Positions 31,581 through 40,271 of a stretch of 64,000 bases of DNA are shown here, one piece after another. Each line of letters opens with the position of its first letter. Within the stretch, counting starts at the first letter, position 1. Location: NCBI GenBank assembly GCA_030584025.1, contig CP129487.1, positions 2,294,001 through 2,358,000 on the forward strand. Direction: 5' to 3'. The position numbers and the translations under genes were made by a program. This DNA is from Cyclobacteriaceae bacterium (GTDB lineage: Bacteria > Bacteroidota > Bacteroidia > Cytophagales > Cyclobacteriaceae). The notes under the pieces were generated by a model. It was given only the letters and a program-made list of their open reading frames with translations, made no database searches and was not told where the DNA came from.

Positions 31581-33566
31581 ATGGAAATTTGGCAGCGGTA
31601 TTCAACACTTGGTATTTCAGATAGTACGCAGCCCTACTTATTCAGAAGTATCATCCTATCAAACCGAATTGCCGCAATAATTTTCTTTCTGACTATTATT
31701 CTTTTGGGGGTTCTGGTGATACTTACCAGTGTAACACCGGGAATTATGCGCGCTTCAACTGGTTTAATCTTCTATGCTTTAGTTCCGATCCTAAATTATT
31801 ATGGATATAATCTTTTTAGCCGAACGCTTATATCAGTTGTTATTCCCGTTTTAATCATTTGGTTAATTGCCGTGGGCACTCAAAGCTCCTCTCCACTCAT
31901 CTACAGCGCTTCTTATTTTCCACCGCGCATACTCACCATGGCAACCTGCATCATTCCTGTAATTGTATTCGATACCTTTCGGGAAAAGCGCTGGATCTTT
32001 CTCACCCTTTTTGTCTGCTTTGTTTGTATTGTTGGTTATGATTTTATTCTGGCCCTATTTGGAAGAGAGGTGGATTTCTACCAAAACAGAAATACGTTCA
32101 TTTATTACAACCTGGTATTCTTTATTGAGTTTATGGCCTTGGTGTCGGCTGCCTTTATGCTGAAAAGAATGGTTGATCAATCTGACAACAAAAACCTTGA
32201 ACTGTTTAAAACTCTTGAAACAACCAACCGCGAACTCATACAACAAAATTACCAGCTGGCACTTGTGAACCAGGAAAAAGAAATGCAAAACGAAGAGATG
32301 ATTTCGCAAGCAGAGGAATTACGGGCCAACCAGGAAAAACTGGGCGATGCATACGAAGTGATACAAAAGCAAAAAGAACAACTTCATGTACACAATGAAC
32401 ACCTGGAAGATCTGGTAGCACAAAAGAATAAGGCTCTGATTGACGCCAACGAAGAGCTTTCCAAATACAACAGTGAATTACGTCAATTCTCCCACACCAT
32501 TTCACATAACCTGCGCGCACCTGTGGCCAGGCTTATCGGGTTAGAGAATTTACTCTCTATGGAGACTGAGGGCCTTTCCGAAAATCAGCTACAATTGATG
32601 GGCCTGCTTAAACAATCGGCACACGAACTGGATGCTATCATTCGGGACCTGAATAAAATCATTGATATTAGAAATGATATCTACCGGATTAAGGAAAAAG
32701 TAATTTTTCAACAGGAATTTGACCGGGTACATCAAAACCTGGAACATCAGCTTCCAGAGAGTGCGGAGTTTCTGATCGATTTCACGGAAGCCCCATTCAT
32801 GTACACCATTCGGCCGTTGTTGAATAGTATTTTGTTTAACTTATTGAGCAATGCCATCAAGTACCGTTCACACAACCGCACACTGATTATTTCAGTTGCA
32901 ACCAAAAGAACAGATGAGGGAATCATCTTAACATTTGCTGATAACGGACTGGGTATGAACCTCGATCAGTTCGGGAAAGATCTTTTTGGCATGTACAAAA
33001 GGTTTCACACCCATACTGATGGAAAAGGGCTAGGCTTGTACCTGGTAAAATCACAGGTAGAAACATTGGGAGGAACGATAGGCGTAACCAGTGAACTCAA
33101 TGGGGGCACACGGTTTACCTTATTTTTTAAACAAACAGATGCGGTTGATGGTCAGATCTGCTTTGAGAGTGACTATGGTCAGATTTATTACAACGCACGT
33201 TCAAACACAGCCGGTATCAGCTGGAAAAAACAAGTTACCAGCGAGGCGTATCGCGATTTGTTTGGCAAGTGTATGGATGTATTGCGCATATACAATACAC
33301 CGTATTGGATTTCCGATTTACGCAAACAGGGAAATATTTCACCGGATGATCAAATCTGGATGGTAACCAGCATAATACCCGATGCCGTGCGCCATGGATT
33401 AATACGCATTGTTGTGGTGTACGATCCCATACAACACAACCTTGATTATCTGGAACGCATTCAGGCAGCCATTGAAAGAGCGGGGAGCAAGGTTCAATTC
33501 TGTACGTCTACCAAAGAAGCAGAAGCCTGGATTGAAGAACATATTCATGAAGCACCAGATGCCTAA
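31581..33566 (+). CDS. Membrane histidine kinase with C-terminal STAS/SEC14-like domain
   Basis: A 661-residue sensor kinase. Residues about 20-200 contain some six membrane helices, 205-300 a coiled coil, then HisKA with SHTISHNLRAPVARLIGLE (phospho-acceptor His309). The ATPase has N-box NLLSNAIKYRS near 420, ADNGLGMNL, and GKGLGLYLVKSQVE near 480. Residues about 536-661 are an additional domain with GISWKKQVTSEAYRDLF, PYWISDLRKQGNISPDDQIW and LIRIVVVYD, resembling free-standing STAS/SEC14-like proteins of Bacteroidota. No receiver gene adjoins. ATG 31581 is chosen because the frame upstream runs into the divergent gene. Confidence 0.85.
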   Translation: MEIWQRYSTLGISDSTQPYLFRSIILSNRIAAIIFFLTIILLGVLVILTSVTPGIMRASTGLIFYALVPILNYYGYNLFSRTLISVVIPVLIIWLIAVGTQSSSPLIYSASYFPPRILTMATCIIPVIVFDTFREKRWIFLTLFVCFVCIVGYDFILALFGREVDFYQNRNTFIYYNLVFFIEFMALVSAAFMLKRMVDQSDNKNLELFKTLETTNRELIQQNYQLALVNQEKEMQNEEMISQAEELRANQEKLGDAYEVIQKQKEQLHVHNEHLEDLVAQKNKALIDANEELSKYNSELRQFSHTISHNLRAPVARLIGLENLLSMETEGLSENQLQLMGLLKQSAHELDAIIRDLNKIIDIRNDIYRIKEKVIFQQEFDRVHQNLEHQLPESAEFLIDFTEAPFMYTIRPLLNSILFNLLSNAIKYRSHNRTLIISVATKRTDEGIILTFADNGLGMNLDQFGKDLFGMYKRFHTHTDGKGLGLYLVKSQVETLGGTIGVTSELNGGTRFTLFFKQTDAVDGQICFESDYGQIYYNARSNTAGISWKKQVTSEAYRDLFGKCMDVLRIYNTPYWISDLRKQGNISPDDQIWMVTSIIPDAVRHGLIRIVVVYDPIQHNLDYLERIQAAIERAGSKVQFCTSTKEAEAWIEEHIHEAPDA

Positions 33567-34492
33567 CGCTTAGGATTGAAAATTCCCGCTACCATACAGC
33601 GAACGCTGCCACCACCAAATTTTTCAATTGTAGGTATGGAAATCGGAATCATCTCGGCAAAACGAGAAATCGCATCCACCTGACCGGGAAGAAGGGAATG
33701 AAATGCTTGTTCCGAAAGTAACACGAAAGACTCCCCATTTTTACTGGCTACTTCAATCATGTTACCGGCAAATGCATTCATTTGTGCATAACTGATCGCT
33801 ACTACTTTATGTTGAGTCTGCGCAAAAGCTGATAGAATTTTTTCCTGATCGTCATCGCCTGGAATGGCATCCAGGCAAATCACAGCAAACTTTGATCCGA
33901 TGCACATCAACACATTGGTGTGATAGATTGGTCTTCCCGCGGCATCCAAGGCATCAAAAACTATCGGTTTAAAACCAAACAAATCACAAAGCCTGATAAC
34001 GAGATTTTCGTTTGTGCGTGGTGAACGATTTGCATAAACTATCTTATTCACATAATCAAACACCACACTTCCGGTGCCTTCCAAAAAATGGTTGTTTAGC
34101 TCTTCTCCAGACCAATCCACGACTTCTGAAACTTCAAATGATTCAGTCAACGTTTCCACAACGGTGGCCCTGCGCTCAAGGCGTCTGTTTTCGGCAAGCA
34201 TGGGATACAATATCACCCGGCCATCTTCATGAAATGAAACCCAATTGTTCGGAAATACAGCATCCGGTTTAACCGGAACAGGCGTATCATCAACAACGTG
34301 AACATCAATATCATGCGAACGCAACAGATCCACCATGCGATCAAATTCCTGCAAAGCCTTTTGTTGAACTGATGTCGAGTCATCTGTGTCATCCACCTGA
34401 AAAGCATTTGATTCAGCTGTTTGGGTATTAAAACCAAATGCTGCCGGACGAACCATGAAAATACTGGAAGGTGCCTGCGTAGCCATACTCAT
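33563..34492 (-). CDS. ctlX: Citrulline utilization hydrolase-like amidinotransferase
   Basis: A 309-residue protein of the amidinotransferase / arginine deiminase superfamily, close to CtlX: APSSIFMVRPAAFGFN start, AVFPNNWVSFHEDGRVILYP with guanidino-binding Asn/Asp region, NHFLEGTGSVVFDY (Glu), and the catalytic Cys near the end in GGGSVRCMVAGIF. CtlX is proposed to hydrolyse citrulline to ornithine. No other arginine-catabolism gene is close. An ATG two codons in (34486) is possible. Its stop overlaps that of the convergent kinase gene by 4 bases. Confidence 0.85.
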   Translation of the reverse strand: MSMATQAPSSIFMVRPAAFGFNTQTAESNAFQVDDTDDSTSVQQKALQEFDRMVDLLRSHDIDVHVVDDTPVPVKPDAVFPNNWVSFHEDGRVILYPMLAENRRLERRATVVETLTESFEVSEVVDWSGEELNNHFLEGTGSVVFDYVNKIVYANRSPRTNENLVIRLCDLFGFKPIVFDALDAAGRPIYHTNVLMCIGSKFAVICLDAIPGDDDQEKILSAFAQTQHKVVAISYAQMNAFAGNMIEVASKNGESFVLLSEQAFHSLLPGQVDAISRFAEMIPISIPTIEKFGGGSVRCMVAGIFNPKR

Positions 34493-34511
34493 TATTCACA
34501 GCATAATTAGT

Positions 34512-34519
34512 TATTTTTG
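34512..34519 (+). promoter_or_regulatory. Candidate -7 promoter element of the PAP2 gene
   Basis: TATTTTTG matches TAnnTTTG; no clear -33 element. The predicted transcription start, about 34525, lies between the divergent ctlX start and ATG 34536, favouring that ATG over the earlier one at 34455. Confidence 0.45.
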
Positions 34520-34535
34520 CGCGACTTCTGAAATT

Positions 34536-35114
34536 ATGGACTATATCGGACAACTGGATACTGAGGTTTTTTTCTTTCTTAATGGGTTGCATGCACCCTG
34601 GCTCGATCAGATCATGTTTTATTTATCGAACACGTTAACCTCCATTCCTCTTTTTATTTTTTTGATTTACTTACTGGCCAAAACGTTTGGAAAAAAAATA
34701 TGGATACCACTGCTGTGCATCGGTATTTGTATTGCCCTTACCGACCGGATTACGAGCGGCATTATGAAACCGGGCTTTGCGCGTTTGCGCCCCACCCACG
34801 AACCGCTAATTGCTGAAAAGGTGCATACGGTGAATGGTTACAAAGGCGGTAAGTTTGGATTTGCCTCAGGACATGCTGCCAATACCTTTGGTGTAGCGAT
34901 GTTTATCTTTCTGTTGCTAAGAAAACATTACCGGTTTGTTGGTTTTATGTTTTTATGGTCGGGGGCTGTAACCTATACCCGCATTTACCTGGGCGTACAT
35001 TATCCAGGTGATATTATTGTGGGCTTGTCAATTGGGCTACTATGCGGATGGCTCTGCTTCAAGCTCAACGAATATATTCAGATGCGGTTAGTCAACCGAA
35101 CTAGTACAAGTTGA
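34536..35114 (+). CDS. PAP2 family phosphatase
   Basis: A 192-residue integral membrane phosphatase. All three PAP2 motifs are present: KPGFARLRP (motif 1), FASGHAANT (motif 2, with Ser-Gly-His) and YTRIYLGVHYPGDI (motif 3, Arg and His-x3-Asp). Enzymes of this kind dephosphorylate undecaprenyl pyrophosphate, phosphatidic acid or related lipids at the outer face of the inner membrane. Which lipid is not evident. ATG 34536 fits the promoter and the usual N terminus; the stop abuts the convergent DUF2807 gene. Confidence 0.9.
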   Translation: MDYIGQLDTEVFFFLNGLHAPWLDQIMFYLSNTLTSIPLFIFLIYLLAKTFGKKIWIPLLCIGICIALTDRITSGIMKPGFARLRPTHEPLIAEKVHTVNGYKGGKFGFASGHAANTFGVAMFIFLLLRKHYRFVGFMFLWSGAVTYTRIYLGVHYPGDIIVGLSIGLLCGWLCFKLNEYIQMRLVNRTSTS

Positions 35115-35816
35115 TTAATTTCCCCGCACCTCAGCACCAAAATTGGTTGATGTGTTCCGAACATTCGGTGAACCTACGTAGTCTACTGCCGCACCAAACC
35201 CGGCATTCACTTCAATCTCCTCAACCACATTCACCTTAACCTCTGCACCCATACTGGCATTTACATAGGTAGTTTTACTTTCCAATCGCGATGCCTTGAG
35301 CACAGCACCCATGTTTGCTTTTATTTCATGTTTCTCTGTCTGGCCCTGTAATTCAACCACTGCACCCATGTTTAATCGGGTATACAAATTTTTTGAGATA
35401 ACGGGCAAACGTATTTCTGCACCCATGGAGGCTTCTAAAGCGAGATTCTTCGATTTCAATGATTCCTCTGAAAAAATATCTGCTCCTGCCTGCGCACGCA
35501 GATCATTGAGTTCTGTATAATAAACCTTCACTTTAATGTAGCGCGAACGTGGGTAATCGTTCGAGCGCCACTCATCCATGTAGTGCTTATTGCGAAGTTT
35601 CAGTTTTAATTCATCCCCAGTCACATCCATCAACACATCATCTGTATCAATACCACGGTAATCAATTTCAATGGAATACGCTTCAGCCTTAACCAATTCC
35701 ACTTCAAATGGTCCAAAAACATCAATTCGGGTAAATGAGTCTACAGCTTTTTGCGCTTCTTGAGCAAATGAACCAAATGCCAATAATATAAGGGATATTA
35801 ATAGAGCGTTTTTCAT
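35115..35816 (-). CDS. DUF2807 (head GIN domain) exported protein
   Basis: A 233-residue protein with signal peptide MKNALLISLILLAFGSFAQ. The mature part is a beta-helix-like repeat domain with recurring M/F-G-A-x-V/I cores (ASMGAEIRL, LNMGAVVEL, ANMGAVLKA, ASMGAEVKV, AGFGAAVDY, NFGAEVRG), as in DUF2807 proteins, which are sometimes called putative autotransporter adhesins. Function unknown. ATG 35816 starts the signal peptide; earlier in-frame starts do not. Convergent with the PAP2 gene. Confidence 0.85.
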   Translation of the reverse strand: MKNALLISLILLAFGSFAQEAQKAVDSFTRIDVFGPFEVELVKAEAYSIEIDYRGIDTDDVLMDVTGDELKLKLRNKHYMDEWRSNDYPRSRYIKVKVYYTELNDLRAQAGADIFSEESLKSKNLALEASMGAEIRLPVISKNLYTRLNMGAVVELQGQTEKHEIKANMGAVLKASRLESKTTYVNASMGAEVKVNVVEEIEVNAGFGAAVDYVGSPNVRNTSTNFGAEVRGN

Positions 35817-35884
35817 AATAACGTATTTAGTCCACAGACGCGGCATGCTGGCAAAACGTTGCATGAAAGGGAAAGAATTTTGTT

Positions 35885-36469
35885 CTATTTCCCGAGTAAT
35901 CGCTTTACATACTTTCCGATGATGTCGAACTCAAGATTTACAGAATCGCCAGATTTGAGGTTTTTAAAATTGGTATGCTCAAAGGTGTAGGGTATAATGG
36001 TTACCCGAAAACCCCGATCAGAAGAATTGAAGCACGTAAGGCTTACCCCATCAATGCAAATTGATCCTTTTTCTACGGTTACATTCCCTGAAGCGGAGTC
36101 ATATTCAAAATCAAACAACCAGCTACCCCCCACTTCCTGCACATTTTTACAAATACCGACCTGATCAACATGTCCCTGAACGATATGTCCGTCAAACCGG
36201 CCATTGGCGATCATGCATCGCTCCAGATTCACCAGGCTGCCATCGCTCCAATTTCCCAAGGTTGTCTTTTTAAGGGTTTCATCAACAGCCGTTACCCAGT
36301 GCTTATCCCCTTCTACTTTTGTTACAGTAAGGCACACACCATTGTACGAAACGCTTTGATCGACTTTTAACTCATGTGAAATAGGGCTGTTGATACAGAA
36401 ATGCTTGTTGGTCTGGTCGGTTACAATCCGATCAATTTTTCCTAAGGATTCGATTATGCCGGTGAACAT
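35885..36469 (-). CDS. ribE: Riboflavin synthase, alpha chain
   Basis: 194 residues, the normal length. The enzyme dismutates two molecules of 6,7-dimethyl-8-ribityllumazine into riboflavin. It shows the internal duplication: first barrel MFTGIIESLGKI ... VSYNGVCLTVTK, second barrel DGHIVQGHVDQVG ... GSICIDGVSLTCF. No other rib gene or FMN riboswitch is adjacent. It starts 81 bases from the divergent gene at 36551. Confidence 0.95.
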   Translation of the reverse strand: MFTGIIESLGKIDRIVTDQTNKHFCINSPISHELKVDQSVSYNGVCLTVTKVEGDKHWVTAVDETLKKTTLGNWSDGSLVNLERCMIANGRFDGHIVQGHVDQVGICKNVQEVGGSWLFDFEYDSASGNVTVEKGSICIDGVSLTCFNSSDRGFRVTIIPYTFEHTNFKNLKSGDSVNLEFDIIGKYVKRLLGK

Positions 36470-36500
36470 GCCCGAAATTAGCTCGTTTCAGCATAAAATT

Positions 36501-36532
36501 TTTGGTTTATTTTATAAACTAATTTATATTTG
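36501..36532 (+). promoter_or_regulatory. Bacteroidota-type promoter
   Basis: TTTG (36501-36504), 20-base spacer and TATATTTG (36525-36532), close to the consensus TTTG-N19-TAnnTTTG. Transcription would start near 36539, 12 bases before the ATG of the membrane-protein gene at 36551, giving the five-gene cluster downstream. Confidence 0.75.
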
Positions 36533-36550
36533 TACCGTTAAAGCCAGTAT

Positions 36551-37129
36551 ATGGAAACCAAACACGATAATCTGAACCCGGAACAAAGCCTGGAAATCAT
36601 ATCTACCATGATTAACCAGGTGAAGGGTAACATCCGGAGCAGCAGCTTCTACTTTTTGCTTTGGGGATGGGTGATCACCTTCTGCAATGTAGGCATGTAT
36701 TATTTCTTTAAGTACACGGAATATCAACGTCAGGCTCCGTTAGTGTGGACACTTTGTATTCCTGCATGGATTATTACCATGATCTATGCAAGTCGGCAAG
36801 AAAAGAAAGCCGGTGTGGTTACGCACCTCGACCGGATTTCGATGTGGTTGTGGATCGGAATGGCCATCACCATTTTTCCGTCATGGATTTTCGGAGAAAA
36901 GATCAATTGGATGGTAAATGCCATCGTTCTGATGCCGATAGGCATGGCAACTTTTCTTTCAGGCATTATCATTCGCTTTCGTCCGCTCATACTTGGAGGA
37001 ATTACATTCTGGATTGCCGGTACACTGTGTTATATCGTTGGTCCTATTGAGCAATATCTGGTAGGTGCAATTGCGATGGTGTTCGGCTACCTGGTTCCGG
37101 GATATTTGTTGAAGAAATCAAATCAGTAA
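36551..37129 (+). CDS. Membrane protein linked to a winged-helix regulator
   Basis: A 192-residue protein: a soluble N-terminal helix with LNPEQSLEIISTMINQVKG followed by about five to six membrane helices in tight hairpins (FYFLLWGWVITFCNVGMYYF, VWTLCIPAWIITMIYA, LWIGMAITIFPSWIFG, LMPIGMATFLSGIII, ITFWIAGTLCYIVG, IAMVFGYLVPGYLL). Such proteins are typically encoded just before an HTH_34-type regulator in Bacteroidota, as here (3-base gap). Function unknown. Confidence 0.75.
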   Translation: METKHDNLNPEQSLEIISTMINQVKGNIRSSSFYFLLWGWVITFCNVGMYYFFKYTEYQRQAPLVWTLCIPAWIITMIYASRQEKKAGVVTHLDRISMWLWIGMAITIFPSWIFGEKINWMVNAIVLMPIGMATFLSGIIIRFRPLILGGITFWIAGTLCYIVGPIEQYLVGAIAMVFGYLVPGYLLKKSNQ

Positions 37130-37132
37130 CAG

Positions 37133-37417
37133 ATGCTCGCGGAACTTGATCCCTTGTTGCATTCACAACTTCGGCTGGGTATTATGTCGATACTCATGAG
37201 TGTGGAGTCGGCTGAGTTTACGTTTCTGAAAGAGAAAACAAACTCCACCGCTGGAAACTTAAGCGTGCAATTGGATAAGCTTTCAGAAGCAGGATACATC
37301 CACATTGAAAAATCATTTAAAGGAAAAAAACCGCTTACTACCTGTAAGATCACCAAAAAAGGAATCAAGGCATTTGAAGAATATGTGAATGCATTGAAAC
37401 AATACATCAAACCCTAA
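37133..37417 (+). CDS. Winged-helix transcriptional regulator (HTH_34 type)
   Basis: A 94-residue MarR/ArsR-like winged helix. Key parts: LDPLLHSQLRLGIMSIL, the recognition-helix segment TNSTAGNLSVQLDKLSEAGYI, and the wing KPLTTCKITKKGIKAFEEYV. Size and pattern match the small HTH_34 regulators. It lies 3 bases after the membrane-protein gene and 43 before the hydrolase gene, and probably controls the cluster 36551-39238. Confidence 0.88.
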   Translation: MLAELDPLLHSQLRLGIMSILMSVESAEFTFLKEKTNSTAGNLSVQLDKLSEAGYIHIEKSFKGKKPLTTCKITKKGIKAFEEYVNALKQYIKP

Positions 37418-37460
37418 AATTTTTTATTCGTTTAGTTTACAATATAAACCAGTTTATAAC

Positions 37461-38363
37461 ATGTTAACATCAAACAAAAAAATCCACCTGATCATCGGCC
37501 TGATTGTTTGCTTCGCAGCGCTGTTGGCGATGACTGAAAAAGTTAATGCTACTCCTTCTTTTAAAGTTGATAAAATTGGAAAAGGAAAGCAGCATATGAT
37601 TCTAATTCCTGGCCTTACCTGTCCTGGAGAAGTGTGGACTGAAACGGTGGCGCGCTATCAAAACAAATACACATTGCACGTGATTTCGTTACCGGGTTTT
37701 GCAGGAACACCGGCCATTGAAACAAATGAATACCTGAAAACCATGCGCGATGAACTGATCGCGTACATCAAAAACAACAAACTAAAGAAGCCCATTTTAG
37801 TTGGGCATAGTTTAGGTGGCTTTTTAAGCTTATGGATCAGTGCTGTTGAACCCGATTTGGTTGGTCCGAATTTTATAGTCGATGCCCTCCCCTTCTTTCC
37901 GGCCATTCAAGATCCATCAGCCACCGTGGAGAGCATGAAGCCGATGGCTATCTCCATGCGCAACATGATGAAGGACGCTACGCCCGAACAGGTAAAACAA
38001 AGTCAGCAGTATTACCTGAGTACGATGGCCACTGCACCCGATAAACTTGAAATCATTGGCAAATGGGGAATTGAATCGCACTCACCTACAGTGGCACAAG
38101 CCATGTACGAAATGCAAACCACCGACTTGCGTCAGGAGCTGGCCACCATAAAAGTTCCGGTAACGGTATTGGGTGCGTGGATCGCGTACAAAAATTACGG
38201 TGTAACCCATGAAAGCACACTAAAAAATTTCTCTGATCAGTATCAACATGTAAAAAATGTGAGCATCCACCTGACGGATACCGCGAAACACTTCATCATG
38301 TATGATGACCCTGAGTGGTTTTTCCAAAACATGGACAAATTTCTTGATCAACATGTCAAATAA
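37461..38363 (+). CDS. Exported alpha/beta hydrolase
   Basis: A 300-residue alpha/beta hydrolase with a signal peptide or N-terminal anchor (IHLIIGLIVCFAALLAMTEKVNA). The oxyanion-hole region is LIPGLTCPGEVW, the nucleophile elbow GHSLGGFLSL (Ser), and the catalytic His is in DTAKHFIMYDDPEWF. Related to peptidase/esterase type hydrolases; the substrate is unknown. It belongs to the cluster with a membrane protein, regulator, DUF1579-like protein and 2TM protein. Confidence 0.85.
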   Translation: MLTSNKKIHLIIGLIVCFAALLAMTEKVNATPSFKVDKIGKGKQHMILIPGLTCPGEVWTETVARYQNKYTLHVISLPGFAGTPAIETNEYLKTMRDELIAYIKNNKLKKPILVGHSLGGFLSLWISAVEPDLVGPNFIVDALPFFPAIQDPSATVESMKPMAISMRNMMKDATPEQVKQSQQYYLSTMATAPDKLEIIGKWGIESHSPTVAQAMYEMQTTDLRQELATIKVPVTVLGAWIAYKNYGVTHESTLKNFSDQYQHVKNVSIHLTDTAKHFIMYDDPEWFFQNMDKFLDQHVK

Positions 38364-38379
38364 CTCAAACCCAATCATT

Positions 38380-38913
38380 ATGAAATCCATACTCATCACC
38401 GCCATCACTTTTCTAGGATTAGTGTTTGCGCAAGCACAAGGAACCGCACCCGAAAGTTTAAAACAGGAAATGCAAAAACTGGCGTACATGGCTGGCAAGT
38501 GGAAAGGCGAAGCCTCCATGCGTCAGCAAAACGGATCCATGATACAGGTAAACCAGGAGGAAGATATTCAGTTCAAATTGGATGGTACCATTCTGGTTAT
38601 TGAAGGCACCGGTCGTAACCCACAGGATGGAAAAGTTTCATTCAATGCGTATGCTATTGTTTCGTTCGATCAACAGAAAAAGGAATTCAAATTAAAATCG
38701 CACGTAATGAATGGAAATCAAACCGATGCCTATTTCAAAGTTCTGGAAGAAAATCATTTTGAATGGGGATTTGAAGTGGCCAACAATGCCAAAATCCGCT
38801 ATGACATCAAACTGAATCCGGCTGATAAATCCTGGATTGAGAAAGGCGAATACTCCCCGGATGGAAACATGTGGTATCCATTCATCGATATGAAGTTGAC
38901 AAAATTGGATTAA
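38380..38913 (+). CDS. DUF1579-like exported protein
   Basis: A 177-residue protein with signal peptide MKSILITAITFLGLVFAQAQG. The mature domain has the lipocalin-like pattern L-x-x-M-A-G-x-W-x-G-E-A near its start and repeated long strands (FKLDGTILVIEGTGR, FNAYAIVSFDQQKKEF, HFEWGFEVA, YDIKLNP), typical of DUF1579 and related families. It may bind a hydrophobic ligand (inference). ATG 38380 is the signal-peptide start, 17 bases after the hydrolase stop; earlier starts overlap that gene. Confidence 0.72.
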   Translation: MKSILITAITFLGLVFAQAQGTAPESLKQEMQKLAYMAGKWKGEASMRQQNGSMIQVNQEEDIQFKLDGTILVIEGTGRNPQDGKVSFNAYAIVSFDQQKKEFKLKSHVMNGNQTDAYFKVLEENHFEWGFEVANNAKIRYDIKLNPADKSWIEKGEYSPDGNMWYPFIDMKLTKLD

Positions 38914-38953
38914 CTTCATTTCCTACAAACTCAATAACTAAAATCAACACAGT

Positions 38954-39238
38954 ATGACACCCGAAGAAGAGAAATTATATAAAGAGGCGCGCAAGCGCGT
39001 AAGGCGTAAGCGGAAATTCTACAGCCATGTGCTCACGTATCTGGCCATTGCATCTTTTCTGACTTTTATCAATTGGTTTAGCAGTCCGGGCCGGTGGTGG
39101 GTACAATGGGTATGGATCGGTTGGGGCATTGGTATCTTTTTCCATGGCATTGGACTCTACAAACAAAACATCATTTTCAGTGATGACTGGGAGGAACGTA
39201 AAATCAAAGAGGAAATGGAGAAGATGAAAAGACAATGA
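38954..39238 (+). CDS. 2TM domain protein
   Basis: A 94-residue protein with a basic N-terminal helix (EEKLYKEARKRVRRKRKFY), two membrane helices (HVLTYLAIASFLTFINWF and VWIGWGIGIFFHGIGLY) and a charged tail. This is the 2TM family, found alone or fused to LytTR or histidine-kinase proteins in Bacteroidota. Role unknown, possibly a membrane adaptor. Last gene of the cluster starting at 36551. Confidence 0.85.
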   Translation: MTPEEEKLYKEARKRVRRKRKFYSHVLTYLAIASFLTFINWFSSPGRWWVQWVWIGWGIGIFFHGIGLYKQNIIFSDDWEERKIKEEMEKMKRQ

Positions 39239-39256
39239 CTTAATTCACTGATTTGA

Positions 39257-39301
39257 TGATTCGTTGATGAATTATTAGCAAATTAGCACATCAACGAATC
39301 A
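39257..39301. repeat. Perfect 13-bp inverted repeat
   Basis: TGATTCGTTGATG (39257-39269) and CATCAACGAATCA (39289-39301) with a 19-base A/T-rich loop, extended loosely outward to 39249 and 39309. It fills the gap between the 2TM gene and the DUF72 gene, ends 11 bases before the latter's ATG and has no T-run. It may be a repeat or a structured leader. Confidence 0.65.
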
Positions 39302-39312
39302 TTGAATCAATA

Positions 39313-40203
39313 ATGGAGTTTGGCAAAGTAAGTCCGGAAGATTTAAATCAAATCGATTTCACCCTCCCCCCCGATCATCCGGGAACTACTGCGTTATTGA
39401 AAAAGCATAAGAAAAAAGTTGACACAAAAATTTTTGTAGGGTGTGCCAAATGGGGCCGCCCCGATTGGGTGGGAAAAATCTATCCAAAAAAAACCAAAGC
39501 CGGAGATTTTCTGGAACACTACGCGCGACAATTCAACTGCATAGAACTGAATGCTACGTTCTACCGCATGCCAACACGCAAGCAAACCAGCGGTTGGAAA
39601 AGTAAAGTAGGTGATGATTTCAAGTTCTGTCCGAAGTTTGTCGACCAGATTACCCACATCAAACGGCTCAAAGAAGTTGATGAACTCACTGATCGCTTTT
39701 TGGAAGGCATTTCCGGTTTCGAAAAAAATCTCGGGCCCGTATTTCTTATGCCTCATCCGGGTATGGGCCCTAAAACGCTGGAGACGCTGGAAGCTTTTAT
39801 TCAATCGCTTCCCAAAGACATTGAACTCTATACCGAATTAAGACAAAAAGACTGGTTCGCCAATCCGGAAGCATTCGAGGCGGTCTTCGCCATGTTGGAA
39901 CGAAACCATTCAGGTTCCATTATTACAGATGCTTCCGGCCGAAGAGATTGTGTGCACATGCGCCTGACAACGCCCTCTGCTTTCATTCGCTTTGTCGGTA
40001 ACGGCTTACATCCAACTGATTATTCCCGGTGCGAAGATTGGATTCAACGAATGAAAAGCTGGGCCGATCAGGGAATTGAAACCATGTACTTTTTTATGCA
40101 TCAGCACGAAGAGTTGCATTCTCCTGAGCTCTGCCGGTACCTCATCCCGAAAATCAATGCGCAACTGGGAACGAACATACATGTGCCTCAGTTTGTTGAA
40201 TAG
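39313..40203 (+). CDS. DUF72 (YecE-like) protein
   Basis: A 296-residue TIM-barrel-like protein of the DUF72 family. Motifs: FVGCAKWGRPDWVGKIYP, FNCIELNATFYRMP, FKFCPKFVDQITH, YTELRQKDWF and the C-terminal YFFMHQHEE. Bacterial YecE-type proteins are of unknown biochemical function. The N-terminal 30 residues before KIFVGCA are longer than in E. coli YecE. Cytosolic; alone between an inverted repeat and cysS. Confidence 0.88.
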   Translation: MEFGKVSPEDLNQIDFTLPPDHPGTTALLKKHKKKVDTKIFVGCAKWGRPDWVGKIYPKKTKAGDFLEHYARQFNCIELNATFYRMPTRKQTSGWKSKVGDDFKFCPKFVDQITHIKRLKEVDELTDRFLEGISGFEKNLGPVFLMPHPGMGPKTLETLEAFIQSLPKDIELYTELRQKDWFANPEAFEAVFAMLERNHSGSIITDASGRRDCVHMRLTTPSAFIRFVGNGLHPTDYSRCEDWIQRMKSWADQGIETMYFFMHQHEELHSPELCRYLIPKINAQLGTNIHVPQFVE

Positions 40204-40271
40204 CAAAAACTACCGGCCCTCAGGCTGCCGACTATCGACTTTTTAGTAGTTTCGCTCCCGACTTTTGCATT

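Noticed and set aside
39257..39301. Terminator for the five-gene unit ending in the 2TM gene
   Set aside because: The stem is perfect but the loop is 19 bases and no T-run follows, so it is listed as a repeat only.
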